Source: Micrococcales bacterium 31B
GTDB lineage: Bacteria; Actinomycetota; Actinomycetes; Actinomycetales; Dermabacteraceae
Assembly: GCA_022803075.1 (NCBI GenBank)
Contig: JAFFTF010000001.1
Span: 588,752-652,751, forward strand
Direction of reading: 5' to 3'
DNA: 64,000 nucleotides
The notes under the pieces were generated by a model. The model was given only the letters and a program-made list of their open reading frames with translations, made no database searches and was not told where the DNA came from. Shown here in pieces: positions 25,391-34,543 of this stretch. Made by a program: the position numbers and the translations under genes. The number at the start of each line of letters is the position of its first letter. Positions within the stretch are counted from its first letter, which is position 1.

Positions 25391-27169
25391 TCACTCTTGC
25401 CACGTGGCATGAGCCAACTCGTAGAGGTAGCGAGCGTACGCGGTGGGCGTGAAGTATTCAGGAAACTCGCTTTCGAGGCACGATTCGGAGAGCACCTCCA
25501 CGGCGGCACTTATGCAGGCGCGCCGAAAGAAATCGGCACCCTCCGCGAGGCGCGCCGCCTCGCCCTGCATGAAGCGCCCCACGAAATCGACGCTTACCCG
25601 ATGGCTAGCGCCCTCGGCGTCCACCGCCTCGGCCCCGCGCCGGATCCACTGCCACAGTTGCATGCGCGAGATCTCAACCGTCGCGGCGTCCTCCATGCGC
25701 CCATCAATGACGCACGCACCGCGGCCGCCGAGCCAGCCACTCAGGTATTCGAGGCAGGCGCGCACGTTCTCGGCGACGCCCGCCACGGTGATGCGACCCG
25801 TCACGGTGGTGAGGTCCGTGAGGTTCTCGGCGCTGATATTGACGGGTGCGAACGGGCGCCCCAGGGCGTTCGGAGCGTCGCCCTGCTCGGCCACAAACTC
25901 GGCACGCGCGGTCTCCACGAGATCCGGGTGCGCCACCCAGGCACCGTCGAACCCGGCCTTGGCCTCGGCGCGCTTCTCGCGGCCCGTGGCGTCACGAGCG
26001 GACGCCAGGGCGGCCGGGTCCCCAGGGACGGGCGCGAAAGAACTGGGCCCGCCAATCGCGTGCGCGCCGCGCTTGTGGCACGTCTGAATCAGCAGGGTCG
26101 AGGCGGCCCGAATAAACGGGGCCCTCAGCGTGAGGTGCTCACGGTCGGGCAACACCTTGCCGCCCTCGGTGTGCGCGGCCGACTTGATGACGCTGAAAAT
26201 GTAGTCCCAGTGGCCCACGTTGAGGCCCGCACTGTGCTCTCGCAGCTCATACAGGATCTCCTCCATCTCGCACGCGGCCGACAGGGTTTCAATGAGGACG
26301 GTCGCGCGAATCGTGCCCTGCGGCAGGCCCAACATGCGTTGGGCCCGCACGAACAGGTCGTTCCAGAGCTTTGCCTCCGCCGCCGACTCGAGTTTGGGCA
26401 GGTAGAAGTATGGGCCCCGCCCGGTCTCCACGAGATACACCGCGTTATGGAACATGAACAGGCCGAAATCCACGATGCTCGCGGAGACACTGTGCCCGTT
26501 GCGCGTGACGTGCTTCTCGGCCAGGTGCCACCCGCGCGGCCGCATCATGAAGGTCGGCGGCGGCGCGAGACGCTCGGGGGAGAGGCGCGCCCCTCCGCGC
26601 AGATCGCCCGCCGCGGCCTCCGGCCTGACCCGACCGCGCACCGCGTCCCGCACGTGGATCTGCCCCTCGATGATGTTCTGCCAGGTGGGGGACAGGGCGT
26701 CCTCGAAATCGGCGATGCAGACATCGGCGCCGCTACGGTGGGCCCTCGCCAGCATGCGCTGAGTCGCCGGGGTCACGATCTCCACCTGCCGCCGCTCCAG
26801 TCCCGGAGCAGGCTCGGCCACGCGCCACGTCGCGTCTGCACGCAGTGCCCTCGTGTCGCGGCGAAAACTGGGGCTGAAGCCGTGGCGTTGGGCGGTGACA
26901 CGTTCACGCCGACCGCGCAGGATCTCGGCGCGACGCGGGCAAAACTCCACGATGAGTTGGTTGACGAAGGCGAGCGCGGCCGGGGTGAGTATCTCGTCGA
27001 AGCGAGGCAGCAGCGCGCCACCCACGTGCACGGGCACTGAATCGAGCGTCGCATCGTCCACGACCTCGAATCCCGGAATGAACTCGACATGAGAGAGATG
27101 CGGCCTGGCGAGCCTCGCGTCGCGCGCGGCGGAACGGGTCGTGGGGAGGGAATGGTCAAGGGTGCGCAT
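25391..27169 (-). CDS. aceB: Malate synthase A
   Basis: 592 aa, somewhat longer than usual for isoform A (about 530). It condenses glyoxylate with acetyl-CoA to malate in the glyoxylate shunt. Matching regions: RSGADVCIADFEDALSPTWQN, FMMRPRGWHLAEKH, YFYLPKLESAAEAKLWND, IRATVLIETLSAACEMEEIL and LNVGHWDYIFSVIKS. The usual GGMAAQIP segment reads AIGGPSSFAPVPGD. GAGGAG precedes the ATG. It lies 80 bases downstream of aceA on the same strand but after a strong terminator, so it is probably expressed partly from its own promoter. Confidence 0.95.
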   Translation of the reverse strand: MRTLDHSLPTTRSAARDARLARPHLSHVEFIPGFEVVDDATLDSVPVHVGGALLPRFDEILTPAALAFVNQLIVEFCPRRAEILRGRRERVTAQRHGFSPSFRRDTRALRADATWRVAEPAPGLERRQVEIVTPATQRMLARAHRSGADVCIADFEDALSPTWQNIIEGQIHVRDAVRGRVRPEAAAGDLRGGARLSPERLAPPPTFMMRPRGWHLAEKHVTRNGHSVSASIVDFGLFMFHNAVYLVETGRGPYFYLPKLESAAEAKLWNDLFVRAQRMLGLPQGTIRATVLIETLSAACEMEEILYELREHSAGLNVGHWDYIFSVIKSAAHTEGGKVLPDREHLTLRAPFIRAASTLLIQTCHKRGAHAIGGPSSFAPVPGDPAALASARDATGREKRAEAKAGFDGAWVAHPDLVETARAEFVAEQGDAPNALGRPFAPVNISAENLTDLTTVTGRITVAGVAENVRACLEYLSGWLGGRGACVIDGRMEDAATVEISRMQLWQWIRRGAEAVDAEGASHRVSVDFVGRFMQGEAARLAEGADFFRRACISAAVEVLSESCLESEFPEYFTPTAYARYLYELAHATWQE

Positions 27170-27205
27170 GGTGACTCCTCGGGGGTGTTAGTGGCTACAA
27201 AACGT

Positions 27206-27233
27206 GCGGGCGGCCGGTTCACCGGCCGCCCGC
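27206..27233 (-). terminator. Intrinsic terminator of aceA
   Basis: A perfect 12-bp stem, GCGGGCGGCCGG with its complement, has a TTCA loop and, in the minus direction, is followed by TTTTG. It lies between the aceA stop and the aceB start. Confidence 0.85.
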
Positions 27234-27249
27234 TTCTGCAGGTGGTGGC

Positions 27250-28569
27250 CTAGTGGAACTGAGCGGTCTCGGTGGAGCCCGCGAGCGCGGTGGTGGCGCT
27301 GAGGGGGTTGAGCGAGGTCGAGACGCGGTCGAAGTACCCCGTGCCCACCTCGGCCTGGTGCCGGGTCGCGGTGTAGCCGCGGTCTTCCGCCGCGAACTCG
27401 GCCTGCTGCAAGCCGACGTACGAGGTCATGCCGTCGCGTGCGTAGCCGTGGGCCAACTCGAACATCGAGTGGTTGATGGCATGGAAACCCGCGAGCGTAA
27501 TGAACTGGAACGCGTAACCCATGGCCGCGAGGTCGTCCTGGAACGTCGCGATCTCTGCGGCGCTGAGGGTCGCCGCCCAGTTGAACGACGGTGAGCAGTT
27601 GTAGGCGAGCAACTTGCCGGGAAACTCGCGGTGCATCTCGGCGGCGAACTCGCGCGCTAACCCGATGTCCGGGGTGGACGTCTCGACCCAGATCAGGTCG
27701 GCCGCGGGGGCATAGCGCTTGGCGCGCGCAATCACGGGTTCGAGGCCCGAGCGCACTTCGAAGAAGCCTTCGCTCGTGCGCCCTCCCGTCAGGAACGGCT
27801 GATCGGTCTCATCGACATCGCTCGTCAGCAGCGTCGCGCCGAGGGCATCGGTGCGGGCGACGATGAGGGTCGGCACGTCGAGCACATCGGCTGCCAGGCG
27901 GGCCGCATTCAGCGTGCGCACGTGCTGCGAGGTCGGCACGAGCACCTTGCCGCCGAGGTGGCCGCACTTCTTTTCGCTCGCCAACTGGTCTTCCCAGTGC
28001 ACGCCCGCAGCACCCGCGACGATCATCTGTTTCATGAGTTCGTAGGCATTGAGCGGTCCACCGAAGCCCGCCTCGGCATCGGCAACGATCGGCGCGATGA
28101 GCCCGAGGTCCTCCGTGGCGCCTCCGCGAGCGAGCGTCTCGATCTGGTCGGCACGCTGCATGGCATTGTTGAGTCGACGCACGACGGCGGGCACCGAGTT
28201 TGCCGGGTACAGCGACTGGTCGGGGTAGGTTTGACCGCTGAGATTACCGTCGGCGGCGACCTGCCAGCCCGACAGGTAAATGGCGTCGAGACCCGCCTTG
28301 ACCATTTGCACGGCCTGGTTTCCCGAGACCGCGCCGAGCGCCCGCGTGAGGGGCTGCTCGTGCAGCAGCCGCCACAGGCGGTCGGCGCCGCGACGCGCCA
28401 AGGTGGATTCCTCGATGACCGAGCCGCGCAGCGCAAAGACATCTGCGGCCGTGAAGCTGCGTTCAATGCCGGCCCAGCGGGGGTTGGCCTCCCACTCGTG
28501 CTGCAGCAGGTCGATCTGCTCGGAGAGGGTCTGCGCCTCAGTGGTGGGCTGCGAGGTGGAGTGAGTCAT
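27250..28569 (-). CDS. aceA: Isocitrate lyase
   Basis: 439 aa. It splits isocitrate into glyoxylate and succinate, the first step of the glyoxylate shunt, allowing growth on acetate or fatty acids. The catalytic loop [19 protein letters not shown] has Cys202. Also typical are [43 protein letters not shown], and the C-terminal [16 protein letters not shown] with [29 protein letters not shown] precedes the ATG. It is divergent from a RamB-like regulator, which is the known repressor of this gene in Corynebacterium. Confidence 0.97.
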   Translation of the reverse strand: MTHSTSQPTTEAQTLSEQIDLLQHEWEANPRWAGIERSFTAADVFALRGSVIEESTLARRGADRLWRLLHEQPLTRALGAVSGNQAVQMVKAGLDAIYLSGWQVAADGNLSGQTYPDQSLYPANSVPAVVRRLNNAMQRADQIETLARGGATEDLGLIAPIVADAEAGFGGPLNAYELMKQMIVAGAAGVHWEDQLASEKKCGHLGGKVLVPTSQHVRTLNAARLAADVLDVPTLIVARTDALGATLLTSDVDETDQPFLTGGRTSEGFFEVRSGLEPVIARAKRYAPAADLIWVETSTPDIGLAREFAAEMHREFPGKLLAYNCSPSFNWAATLSAAEIATFQDDLAAMGYAFQFITLAGFHAINHSMFELAHGYARDGMTSYVGLQQAEFAAEDRGYTATRHQAEVGTGYFDRVSTSLNPLSATTALAGSTETAQFH

Positions 28570-28923
28570 GGTGTTGCCCTTTCATGGTGTCGCTACCGCG
28601 AATGTCTTCGTACCTCCACTGTGCCGGGCCCGCGCCGAGCCGCGTAGGGCTTCGAGCTGTCAAAAAACGGCGTTCTTGCCGCGTTGAGAGTCGGCGCGAT
28701 TTTTTGACGCGGCGTCGGACGCGCGCGGACCGCGGGGCATTTCGACACGGCTGCCCGGGGGGTCGGCTGCTAGAGTCACTGGACACGCAACGCCGCGCTG
28801 GCGCGGCGCCGTGACGAGGTGTCGACGAACGACAACAGGCCGAGCAGACTGCTGCGGCAAAAACGCCGGGAGTCCCGCTCGACACCGCTTTCAGCAGCAC
28901 CAGTAGCCTGTCAGGGAGAACTC
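28570..28923. promoter_or_regulatory. aceA/ramB divergent control region (354 bases)
   Basis: GTCAAAAAA (28659-28667) and TTTTTTGAC (28700-28708) form a 9-bp inverted repeat, the only A/T runs in a GC-rich spacer, about 90 bases before aceA and within reach of the regulator's own promoter. TAGAGT at 28771-28776 may be a -10 element for the plus-strand gene. The A/T arms are candidate operators; they do not clearly match the published RamB consensus as I recall it. Confidence 0.55.
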
Positions 28924-30462
28924 GTGAGCACTCAGCCCTGCACCCCGCCCGCGGCCCGCCCTGCCAACGCGGCGCCCGCGCGTCCGCGGGTAGTGGCCGG
29001 TCCCGAGCACCCCCGGCGGCCCTCGAGCCCGGCGGCGGCCTCGGCCGACACCGTGAGCGTGGGTCGGATGTTGCGCTTCTTTCGCGGTCACCGGGGCCTC
29101 ACACTCACCCAGGCCGCTCACACGGTGGGGCTTTCGGCGTCGGCCCTTTCGCTCATCGAGACGGGCAAGCGCGAGGCCAAGCTCTCGGTGCTCACGGGCC
29201 TCGCGGAGGCCTATCACGTGCGCGTGGAAGACCTCTTCAGCACGCGAGCGCCCAGCCAGCGGGCGGCCCTCGAAATCGAGCTGGAGCAGGCACAGCGCGC
29301 CCCCGAATTCGCGGCCCTCGGAGTGCCGTCGGTGCGCATCTCGCCGGGGCTTTCGACGGAGGCGCTCGCGGCTCTCGTGGGCCTGCACCGGGCGCTCTCG
29401 GAGGTGCGGCGGGAGCGCGCCGCGACGCCTGAATCGGCGCGCCAGGCCAACACGCTGTTGCGCTCGCGCATGAAGGCTCAAGACAACTACTTCGGTGAGA
29501 TCGAGGTGCTCGCTGGCGACCTCCTGCGGCACACGGAGTATCAGGGCGGCCCCGTGCGCAATCGACTGGTCGACGACATCGCTCGCCGGCTCGGTTATAG
29601 CATCGTGCCCGCGGCTGACCTGCCGTTTTCAACCCGCACCGTGACAGACCGCAAGCACCGGCGCATTTTTGTGCCCGAGGTGGTCTCCACCAAGAACGAA
29701 CTGCGCTCGCTCACGTTGCAGGCCCTCGGGCATGTTGCGCTCGGTCACGATGTGCCGCGCGATTACGGAGAATTTCTCGAGCAGCGCATCGAGGTGAACT
29801 ACTTCACCGCCGCCATCAAGGTGCCCGAGCGCGAGGCCGCGGCGCTGCTGATCGATGCGAAGGCCCGGCGCGAACTCGCGATCGAGGACCTCGCAGAAGA
29901 GTTCGAGGTGAGCTTCGAAACCGCGGCGCATCGCTTCACCAATCTTTCGACGCGACACCTGGAAATCCCCGTGCATTTCATGCGCGTCTCTCGGGAGGGC
30001 ATCATCCACAAGGCGTATTCCAACGACGGCGTGAATTTTCCCGCCGACGCGACGGGCAGTGTCGAAGGTCAGCGCGTCTGCCGCTACTGGACCGTGCGCG
30101 AGGCGTTCAATCAGCCGTGGGGCAGCGCCTACTCGCAGTACACCGACACGGGGGCGGGCACGTTTTGGTGCACCGCCACCATCGATGAAACCCCCGACGG
30201 GCCCTTCTCGGTGTCGATCGGCGTGCCGAACGCGCAGGTGCGTTGGATGCGCGACCGGGTTACCGAGCACCGCGCCGTGTCGCGTTGCCCCGACCCCCGC
30301 TGCTGCGCCCGACCGGGCGAGGAGGTCGAGCGCCGGTGGCGCGACGCCGTTTTTCCCGACGCCCGCCTCACTCCGGGCCTCCTGTCGGCCCTGCCTCCCG
30401 GCAGGTTTCCCGGTGTCGACGACGTCGAGGTGATGGAGTTCTTGGAGCGCCGCGGGCCGTAG
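28924..30462 (+). CDS. RamB-like XRE/ScfR-family transcriptional regulator
   Basis: 512 aa. After a Pro/Ala-rich N-terminus, an XRE helix-turn-helix lies at about residues 40-100 (VGRMLRFFRGHRGLTLTQAAH, VGLSASALSLIETGKRE). It is followed by an IrrE/ImmA-like region (ELRSLTLQALGHVALGHDV, with HVALGH in place of the metalloprotease HExxH) and the short-chain fatty acyl regulator domain (EEFEVSFETAAHRFTNL, HFMRVSREGIIHKAYSNDGVNFP, a Cys-rich stretch CPDPRCCARPGEE). RamB represses aceA/aceB and controls acetate metabolism in Corynebacterium, and the position fits. GGGAGAA precedes the GTG at 28924; an earlier GTG (28819) would add 35 unmatched residues. Confidence 0.88.
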   Translation: MSTQPCTPPAARPANAAPARPRVVAGPEHPRRPSSPAAASADTVSVGRMLRFFRGHRGLTLTQAAHTVGLSASALSLIETGKREAKLSVLTGLAEAYHVRVEDLFSTRAPSQRAALEIELEQAQRAPEFAALGVPSVRISPGLSTEALAALVGLHRALSEVRRERAATPESARQANTLLRSRMKAQDNYFGEIEVLAGDLLRHTEYQGGPVRNRLVDDIARRLGYSIVPAADLPFSTRTVTDRKHRRIFVPEVVSTKNELRSLTLQALGHVALGHDVPRDYGEFLEQRIEVNYFTAAIKVPEREAAALLIDAKARRELAIEDLAEEFEVSFETAAHRFTNLSTRHLEIPVHFMRVSREGIIHKAYSNDGVNFPADATGSVEGQRVCRYWTVREAFNQPWGSAYSQYTDTGAGTFWCTATIDETPDGPFSVSIGVPNAQVRWMRDRVTEHRAVSRCPDPRCCARPGEEVERRWRDAVFPDARLTPGLLSALPPGRFPGVDDVEVMEFLERRGP

Positions 30463-30472
30463 GCACACGGAT

Positions 30473-30504
30473 GTGGCCCGTTGGTGGCCCGCTGTGGCCC
30501 GTTG
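30473..30504 (+). repeat. Three tandem copies of an 11-bp unit upstream of pheS
   Basis: GTGGCCCGTTG, GTGGCCCGCTG and TGGCCCGTTG follow one another directly after the regulator gene. The function is unknown; they may only be simple sequence. Confidence 0.7.
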
Positions 30505-30540
30505 ATGCCCCGAATCTGCGTGAAATGATTGGACGCCCCC

Positions 30541-30580
30541 GTGGGCCCGTATGGCAAAATCGCATACGGGTTCTGCCCAC
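30541..30580 (+). promoter_or_regulatory. Stem-loop in the pheS leader
   Basis: CCCGTATG (30546-30553) pairs with CATACGGG (30563-30570), and GTGGG outside pairs with CCCAC across a 5-base bulge. A second GC hairpin follows to about 30603. No T-tract and no Phe-rich leader peptide are present, so a classical attenuator is not supported; the A/T loop (GCAAAATCG) might instead be part of a promoter or a protein site. Confidence 0.4.
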
Positions 30581-30693
30581 GCGCCCGCCCCTTCGCGGCG
30601 GGCTTACGCGCCGTTACGGCCACGCACCAGCCGCAGTGTTCGTGCCCACGTGGTCGCGCGCGTCCGAAACCTGAAGTCAAAGGAATGTGACCC

Positions 30694-31794
30694 TTGTCCG
30701 AAGCTCAACCCGCGCTGTCGCCACTCGACGAGGCGGGCATAAACGCTGCCGTCGACGCCGCGCTCGCCGCCTTCGCGGCCGCCGGCACTCTCGACGACCT
30801 CAAGGCCGCGCGACTCGCCCACACGGGCGACAAGGCCCCGCTATCTCTGGCCAACCGCGAAATGGGCCGCGTGCCCAAGGAGCACAAGGCCGCCGCGGGC
30901 CAGCGCCTGGGCGCGGCTCGCAAGGCCCTGAACGAGGCGCTCGCGGCGCGCACGGAGGTACTCGAAGCCCAGCACGAGACCGAGCAGCTGCGCACCGAGC
31001 GCGTGGACGTCACCACGGCCCAGCATCGCATCGCACGCGGCTCGCGCCACCCCCTGGAGACGCTGCAAGAGCGCGTGGCCGACTTCTTCATCGGCATGGG
31101 GTGGGAGATCGCCGAGGGCCCCGAGGTCGAGGCGGAGTGGTTCAACTTCGATGCCCTCAATTTTGATGAGGACCACCCGGCGCGCCAGATGCAGGACACC
31201 TTCTACGTGGCACCCGAGGGCAGCGGCCAGGTGCTGCGCACCCACACGTCGCCCGTGCAGGCCCGCGCCCTGCTCGAACGCGGCGTGCCCCTCTATGTTG
31301 CGTGCCCGGGCCGCGTGTTCCGCACCGACGAACTTGATGCCACGCACACCCCCGTGTTCACTCAGCTCGAGGGCATCGCGATCGACAAGCACCTCACGAT
31401 GGCCCACCTCAAGGGCACCCTCGAGGCCTTCGCCAAGGCGATCTTCGGCGGCAGCCCCGTGACGCGACTGCGCCCCAGCTTCTTCCCGTTCACCGAGCCG
31501 AGCGCGGAGATGGACTTCAGGTGTTTCGCATGCGAGGCCCGCGGCGGCCTCGACTGCGACGCCGCCCCCGACTGCCGCGTGTGCGGAGGCACGGGCTGGA
31601 TTGAAATGGGCGGCTGCGGCATGGTCAACCCCAACGTGCTGCGCGCGAGCGGCGTCGACCCCGACGTGTATTCGGGCTTCGCGTTCGGCCTCGGCATCGA
31701 ACGCATACTCATGCTGCGCAATGGCGTGGCCGACATGCACGACATGGTTGAGGGCGACGTGCGCTTCTCCCAGCACTACGGAACGGAAATTTAA
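30694..31794 (+). CDS. pheS: Phenylalanine-tRNA ligase alpha subunit
   Basis: 366 aa. The N-terminal coiled-coil arm (residues 1-105) binds tRNA and the class II catalytic domain follows: GWEIAEGPEVEAEWFNFDALN, HTSPVQARALL, GRVFRTDELDATHTPVFTQLEG (motif 2), FFPFTEPSAEMDF and FGLGIERILMLRNGVADM (motif 3). As in other actinobacterial PheS, an inserted four-Cys cluster (CxxC at 277-280, CxxC at 294-297) may bind zinc. The start is TTG with AAAGGA nine bases upstream. pheT follows after two bases. Confidence 0.97.
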   Translation: MSEAQPALSPLDEAGINAAVDAALAAFAAAGTLDDLKAARLAHTGDKAPLSLANREMGRVPKEHKAAAGQRLGAARKALNEALAARTEVLEAQHETEQLRTERVDVTTAQHRIARGSRHPLETLQERVADFFIGMGWEIAEGPEVEAEWFNFDALNFDEDHPARQMQDTFYVAPEGSGQVLRTHTSPVQARALLERGVPLYVACPGRVFRTDELDATHTPVFTQLEGIAIDKHLTMAHLKGTLEAFAKAIFGGSPVTRLRPSFFPFTEPSAEMDFRCFACEARGGLDCDAAPDCRVCGGTGWIEMGGCGMVNPNVLRASGVDPDVYSGFAFGLGIERILMLRNGVADMHDMVEGDVRFSQHYGTEI

Positions 31795-31796
31795 GC

Positions 31797-34391
31797 ATGC
31801 CACTCGTACCCCTTTCGTGGCTCGGAGAACACGTTGACCTGGGGGCGACCGACGCCGTCTCGGTGGCGGCGGCCCTGGTCAAGGTCGGACTCGAAGAAGA
31901 AGCGATCCACGGCGCCCAGGTCACGGGCCCCCTCGTGGTGGGCCGCGTGCTCGCGCTCGTCAAAGAGCCCCAAAAGAACGGCAAGACCATCAACTGGGTG
32001 CGCCTCGATGTGGGCCCCGAGCACAACGACCCCCAGGCAGACGAAAACGTCAAGGGCGGGCTGCCCGGCGAACCGGCGCCGTCGCGCGGCATCGTCTGCG
32101 GCGCGCACAACTTCGTCGCGGGCGACCTCGTCGTCGCGTGTCTGCCCGGGGCCGTCCTGCCCGGGCCGTTCCCCATTGCGGCGCGCAAGACCTACGGTCA
32201 CGTCTCCGACGGCATGATCTGCAGTTCGCGAGAACTCGGCCTCGGCGACGAGCACGATGGCATTATCGTGCTCGACCCGGCCCGCTACCCCGACGCGCAG
32301 CCCGGCGACGACGCCATTGCCCTGCTGGGTCTCGGCGAAGAGGTCGTCGAGATCAACGTGACCCCCGACCGCGGGTACTGCTTCTCGATGCGAGGCGTGG
32401 CCCGCGAGTACGGCCACTCGACCGGCGCGGCCTTCACCGATTACGGCACCCCCCAGGCGTCCGGCCGCCCCGCCGTGCCGACCGTCGCGACCGGCACCGC
32501 CGACGCTTTCGAGGTGCTGCTGGAGGATGCCGCCCCCGTGCGCGGGCTCCCCGGCTGCGATCGCTTCGTCGCGCGCATCGTGCGGGGAGTGAACGGCTCG
32601 CAGCCCAGCCCCGAGTGGATGCAGCGCCGCCTCACGCTCGCCGGCATGCGCCCCATCTCGCTCGCCGTGGACGTCTCGAACTACGTCATGCTCGACCTCG
32701 GACAACCGACGCACTGTTACGACCTGGCGACCCTCACGGCGCCCATCGTCGTGCGACGCGCCGAGGCGGGGGAGCGGTTCACGACCCTCGACGGCACGGA
32801 GCGCAGCCTGTTCGCCGAGGACCTGCTGATCACGGACTCGACGGGGGGCCACGCGCGCCGCGTGATCGGCATCGCGGGCGTCATGGGCGGTCAGGATTCC
32901 GAAATCAGCGACACCACCACCGACATCCTGGTGGAGGCCGCGCACTTCGCTCCCGTCTCCATTGCGCGGGCCTCGCGCCGCCACCGGCTCTCCTCGGAGG
33001 CCTCGAAGCGCTTCGAACGCGGGGTGGACCCCCAGCTGCCGCTCGTGGCGGCGCAGCGCATCGTCAACCTGCTCGTTGAGTACGGCGGCGGCACCGCCGA
33101 CCCGCAGGTCACCGACGCGGGCGAGGTCGCGGCCCCCGTGACCGTGACACTGCCGTTCACGGAGTGCGAGCGCCTGATTGGCATGGCCTACAGTCACGAG
33201 ACGATTCTCGACCGGCTGCGCCAAATCGGCTGCCGGGTTTCCGAAGCGGACGCCGGGGCGGCGGCCTGGCAGGTGACGGTGCCGTCGTGGCGTCCCGACC
33301 TAGTGCGCGCGGCCGACCTGGTCGAAGAGGTGGCGCGCCTCGTGGGCTACGACGAGATTCCCTCGATCGTGCCGCAGGCACCGGGTGGGCGGGGCCTCAC
33401 GCGCAGTCAGCGCGCGCGCCGCGCGATCGCTAGTGCGCTCGCCGAGAACGGCCTCGACGAGGTGCTGACCTACCCGTTCGTGGCGCCCGGCCTCCACGAC
33501 ACGTTCGGTGTGCCCGCGGATGACCCGCGGCGTCACGCCGTGCGCCTCGCGAACCCCATCTCGTCGGAGGAGCCCGAAATGCGCACCTCGGTGCTGGGCA
33601 CCCTGGTCGCGGCGGCCCGCCGCAACCTGGGCCGGGGCGCCGATCACCTCGCGATCTTCGAGATCGGCCAGGTGACGCGCAAGCGAGGCGAGGGAGTGTC
33701 GCCGATCCTGCCCGTGGAGGCGCGCCCGAGCGACGCCGAGCTCGAGGCACTCATGCTGACCGTTCCCGAGCAGCCCCGCCACGTGGCCGGCCTGCTGTCC
33801 GGGCAGCGCACCGTGACGGGCGCCCTCGTGCAGGGCCGCGATGCGGACTGGCTCGACGCCATCGAGATCGCCGAGCATGCGCTCGCGGCGGCGGGAGTGC
33901 ACGTGCAGCGCTCAAACGCGGAGTATGCGCCGTGGCACCCGGGTCGTTGTGCGGCGCTCAGCGTGGACGGAGTTCTCGTGGGCCATGCGGGCGAGCTGCA
34001 CCCCGCCGTGGTGCGCGAGTTGGGTCTCGCGCCGCGAACGGTCGCGTTTGAATTTGAGGTGGACGCGGCTGTGGCCGCAGCGCCCGACGTGGTGGAGGCG
34101 TCTCCGCTGCGTACCTTCCCCGTCTCGAAGGAGGATCTCGCGGTGGTGGTCGACGCCTCGGTGCCCGCGGCGGACGTGCAGGCGGCCCTCGCGCGCGGAG
34201 CGGGCGACGTGCTGGAGTCGATTCGCCTGTTCGATGTGTTTGAGTCGGAGGCGCTCGGGGAGGGCAAGAAGTCGCTGGCGTTTGCCCTGCGGTTCCGTGC
34301 AGCCGATCGCACGCTGACGGCCCGGGACACGGCGGACGCGCGCGCGGCGGCGTTGGCAGAGGCGGCCTCGCTGGGGGCGGTGCTGCGCTAG
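31797..34391 (+). CDS. pheT: Phenylalanine-tRNA ligase beta subunit
   Basis: 864 aa, full length for a bacterial PheT. Domains in order: the N-terminal arm MPLVPLSWLGEHVDL, the EMAP-like tRNA-binding domain (about 40-160), B3/B4 editing domain (LAVDVSNYVMLDLGQPTHCYD, GVMGGQDSEI), B5 (TVTLPFTECERLIGM), catalytic-like B6/B7, and the ferredoxin-fold anticodon-binding domain at the end (FPVSKEDLAVVVDASVPAADV, SLAFALRFRAADRTLT). It forms the alpha2beta2 enzyme with PheS. Confidence 0.97.
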   Translation: MPLVPLSWLGEHVDLGATDAVSVAAALVKVGLEEEAIHGAQVTGPLVVGRVLALVKEPQKNGKTINWVRLDVGPEHNDPQADENVKGGLPGEPAPSRGIVCGAHNFVAGDLVVACLPGAVLPGPFPIAARKTYGHVSDGMICSSRELGLGDEHDGIIVLDPARYPDAQPGDDAIALLGLGEEVVEINVTPDRGYCFSMRGVAREYGHSTGAAFTDYGTPQASGRPAVPTVATGTADAFEVLLEDAAPVRGLPGCDRFVARIVRGVNGSQPSPEWMQRRLTLAGMRPISLAVDVSNYVMLDLGQPTHCYDLATLTAPIVVRRAEAGERFTTLDGTERSLFAEDLLITDSTGGHARRVIGIAGVMGGQDSEISDTTTDILVEAAHFAPVSIARASRRHRLSSEASKRFERGVDPQLPLVAAQRIVNLLVEYGGGTADPQVTDAGEVAAPVTVTLPFTECERLIGMAYSHETILDRLRQIGCRVSEADAGAAAWQVTVPSWRPDLVRAADLVEEVARLVGYDEIPSIVPQAPGGRGLTRSQRARRAIASALAENGLDEVLTYPFVAPGLHDTFGVPADDPRRHAVRLANPISSEEPEMRTSVLGTLVAAARRNLGRGADHLAIFEIGQVTRKRGEGVSPILPVEARPSDAELEALMLTVPEQPRHVAGLLSGQRTVTGALVQGRDADWLDAIEIAEHALAAAGVHVQRSNAEYAPWHPGRCAALSVDGVLVGHAGELHPAVVRELGLAPRTVAFEFEVDAAVAAAPDVVEASPLRTFPVSKEDLAVVVDASVPAADVQAALARGAGDVLESIRLFDVFESEALGEGKKSLAFALRFRAADRTLTARDTADARAAALAEAASLGAVLR

Positions 34392-34461
34392 ATTATCGCA
34401 GCTGTGCAGCGCACATGCCGTGACGCGCGTCGCAGTCGGCGCCGCCCGGGTGCCTTCCGTT

Positions 34462-34480
34462 TTAGGTGAGCCTAAGCTAA
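34462..34480. promoter_or_regulatory. DtxR/IdeR-type iron box upstream of efeU
   Basis: TTAGGTGAGCCTAAGCTAA matches the 19-bp iron box TTAGGTTAGCCTAACCTAA at 17 of 19 positions. It lies 63 bases before efeU and overlaps the only AT-rich, promoter-like segment there. A DtxR/IdeR repressor with Fe2+ would shut off the efe operon when iron is plentiful. Confidence 0.85.
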
Positions 34481-34543
34481 ACTGTCGCCTGGCCTGCTTC
34501 CCCTGGGGCCGTAAAGGGTTTTGACGCAGAAGCGAGATGCACT

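Noticed and set aside
30471..30674. Leader peptide for pheST attenuation
   Set aside because: An ATG at 30471 opens a frame of about 67 codons, but it is not Phe-rich, has no ribosome binding site, and is an extension of a shadow frame of the upstream gene.
30463..30693. T-box riboswitch before pheS, or riboswitches elsewhere
   Set aside because: No T-box specifier/antiterminator sequence or other known riboswitch core could be recognised in the pheS, tyrS or infC leaders.
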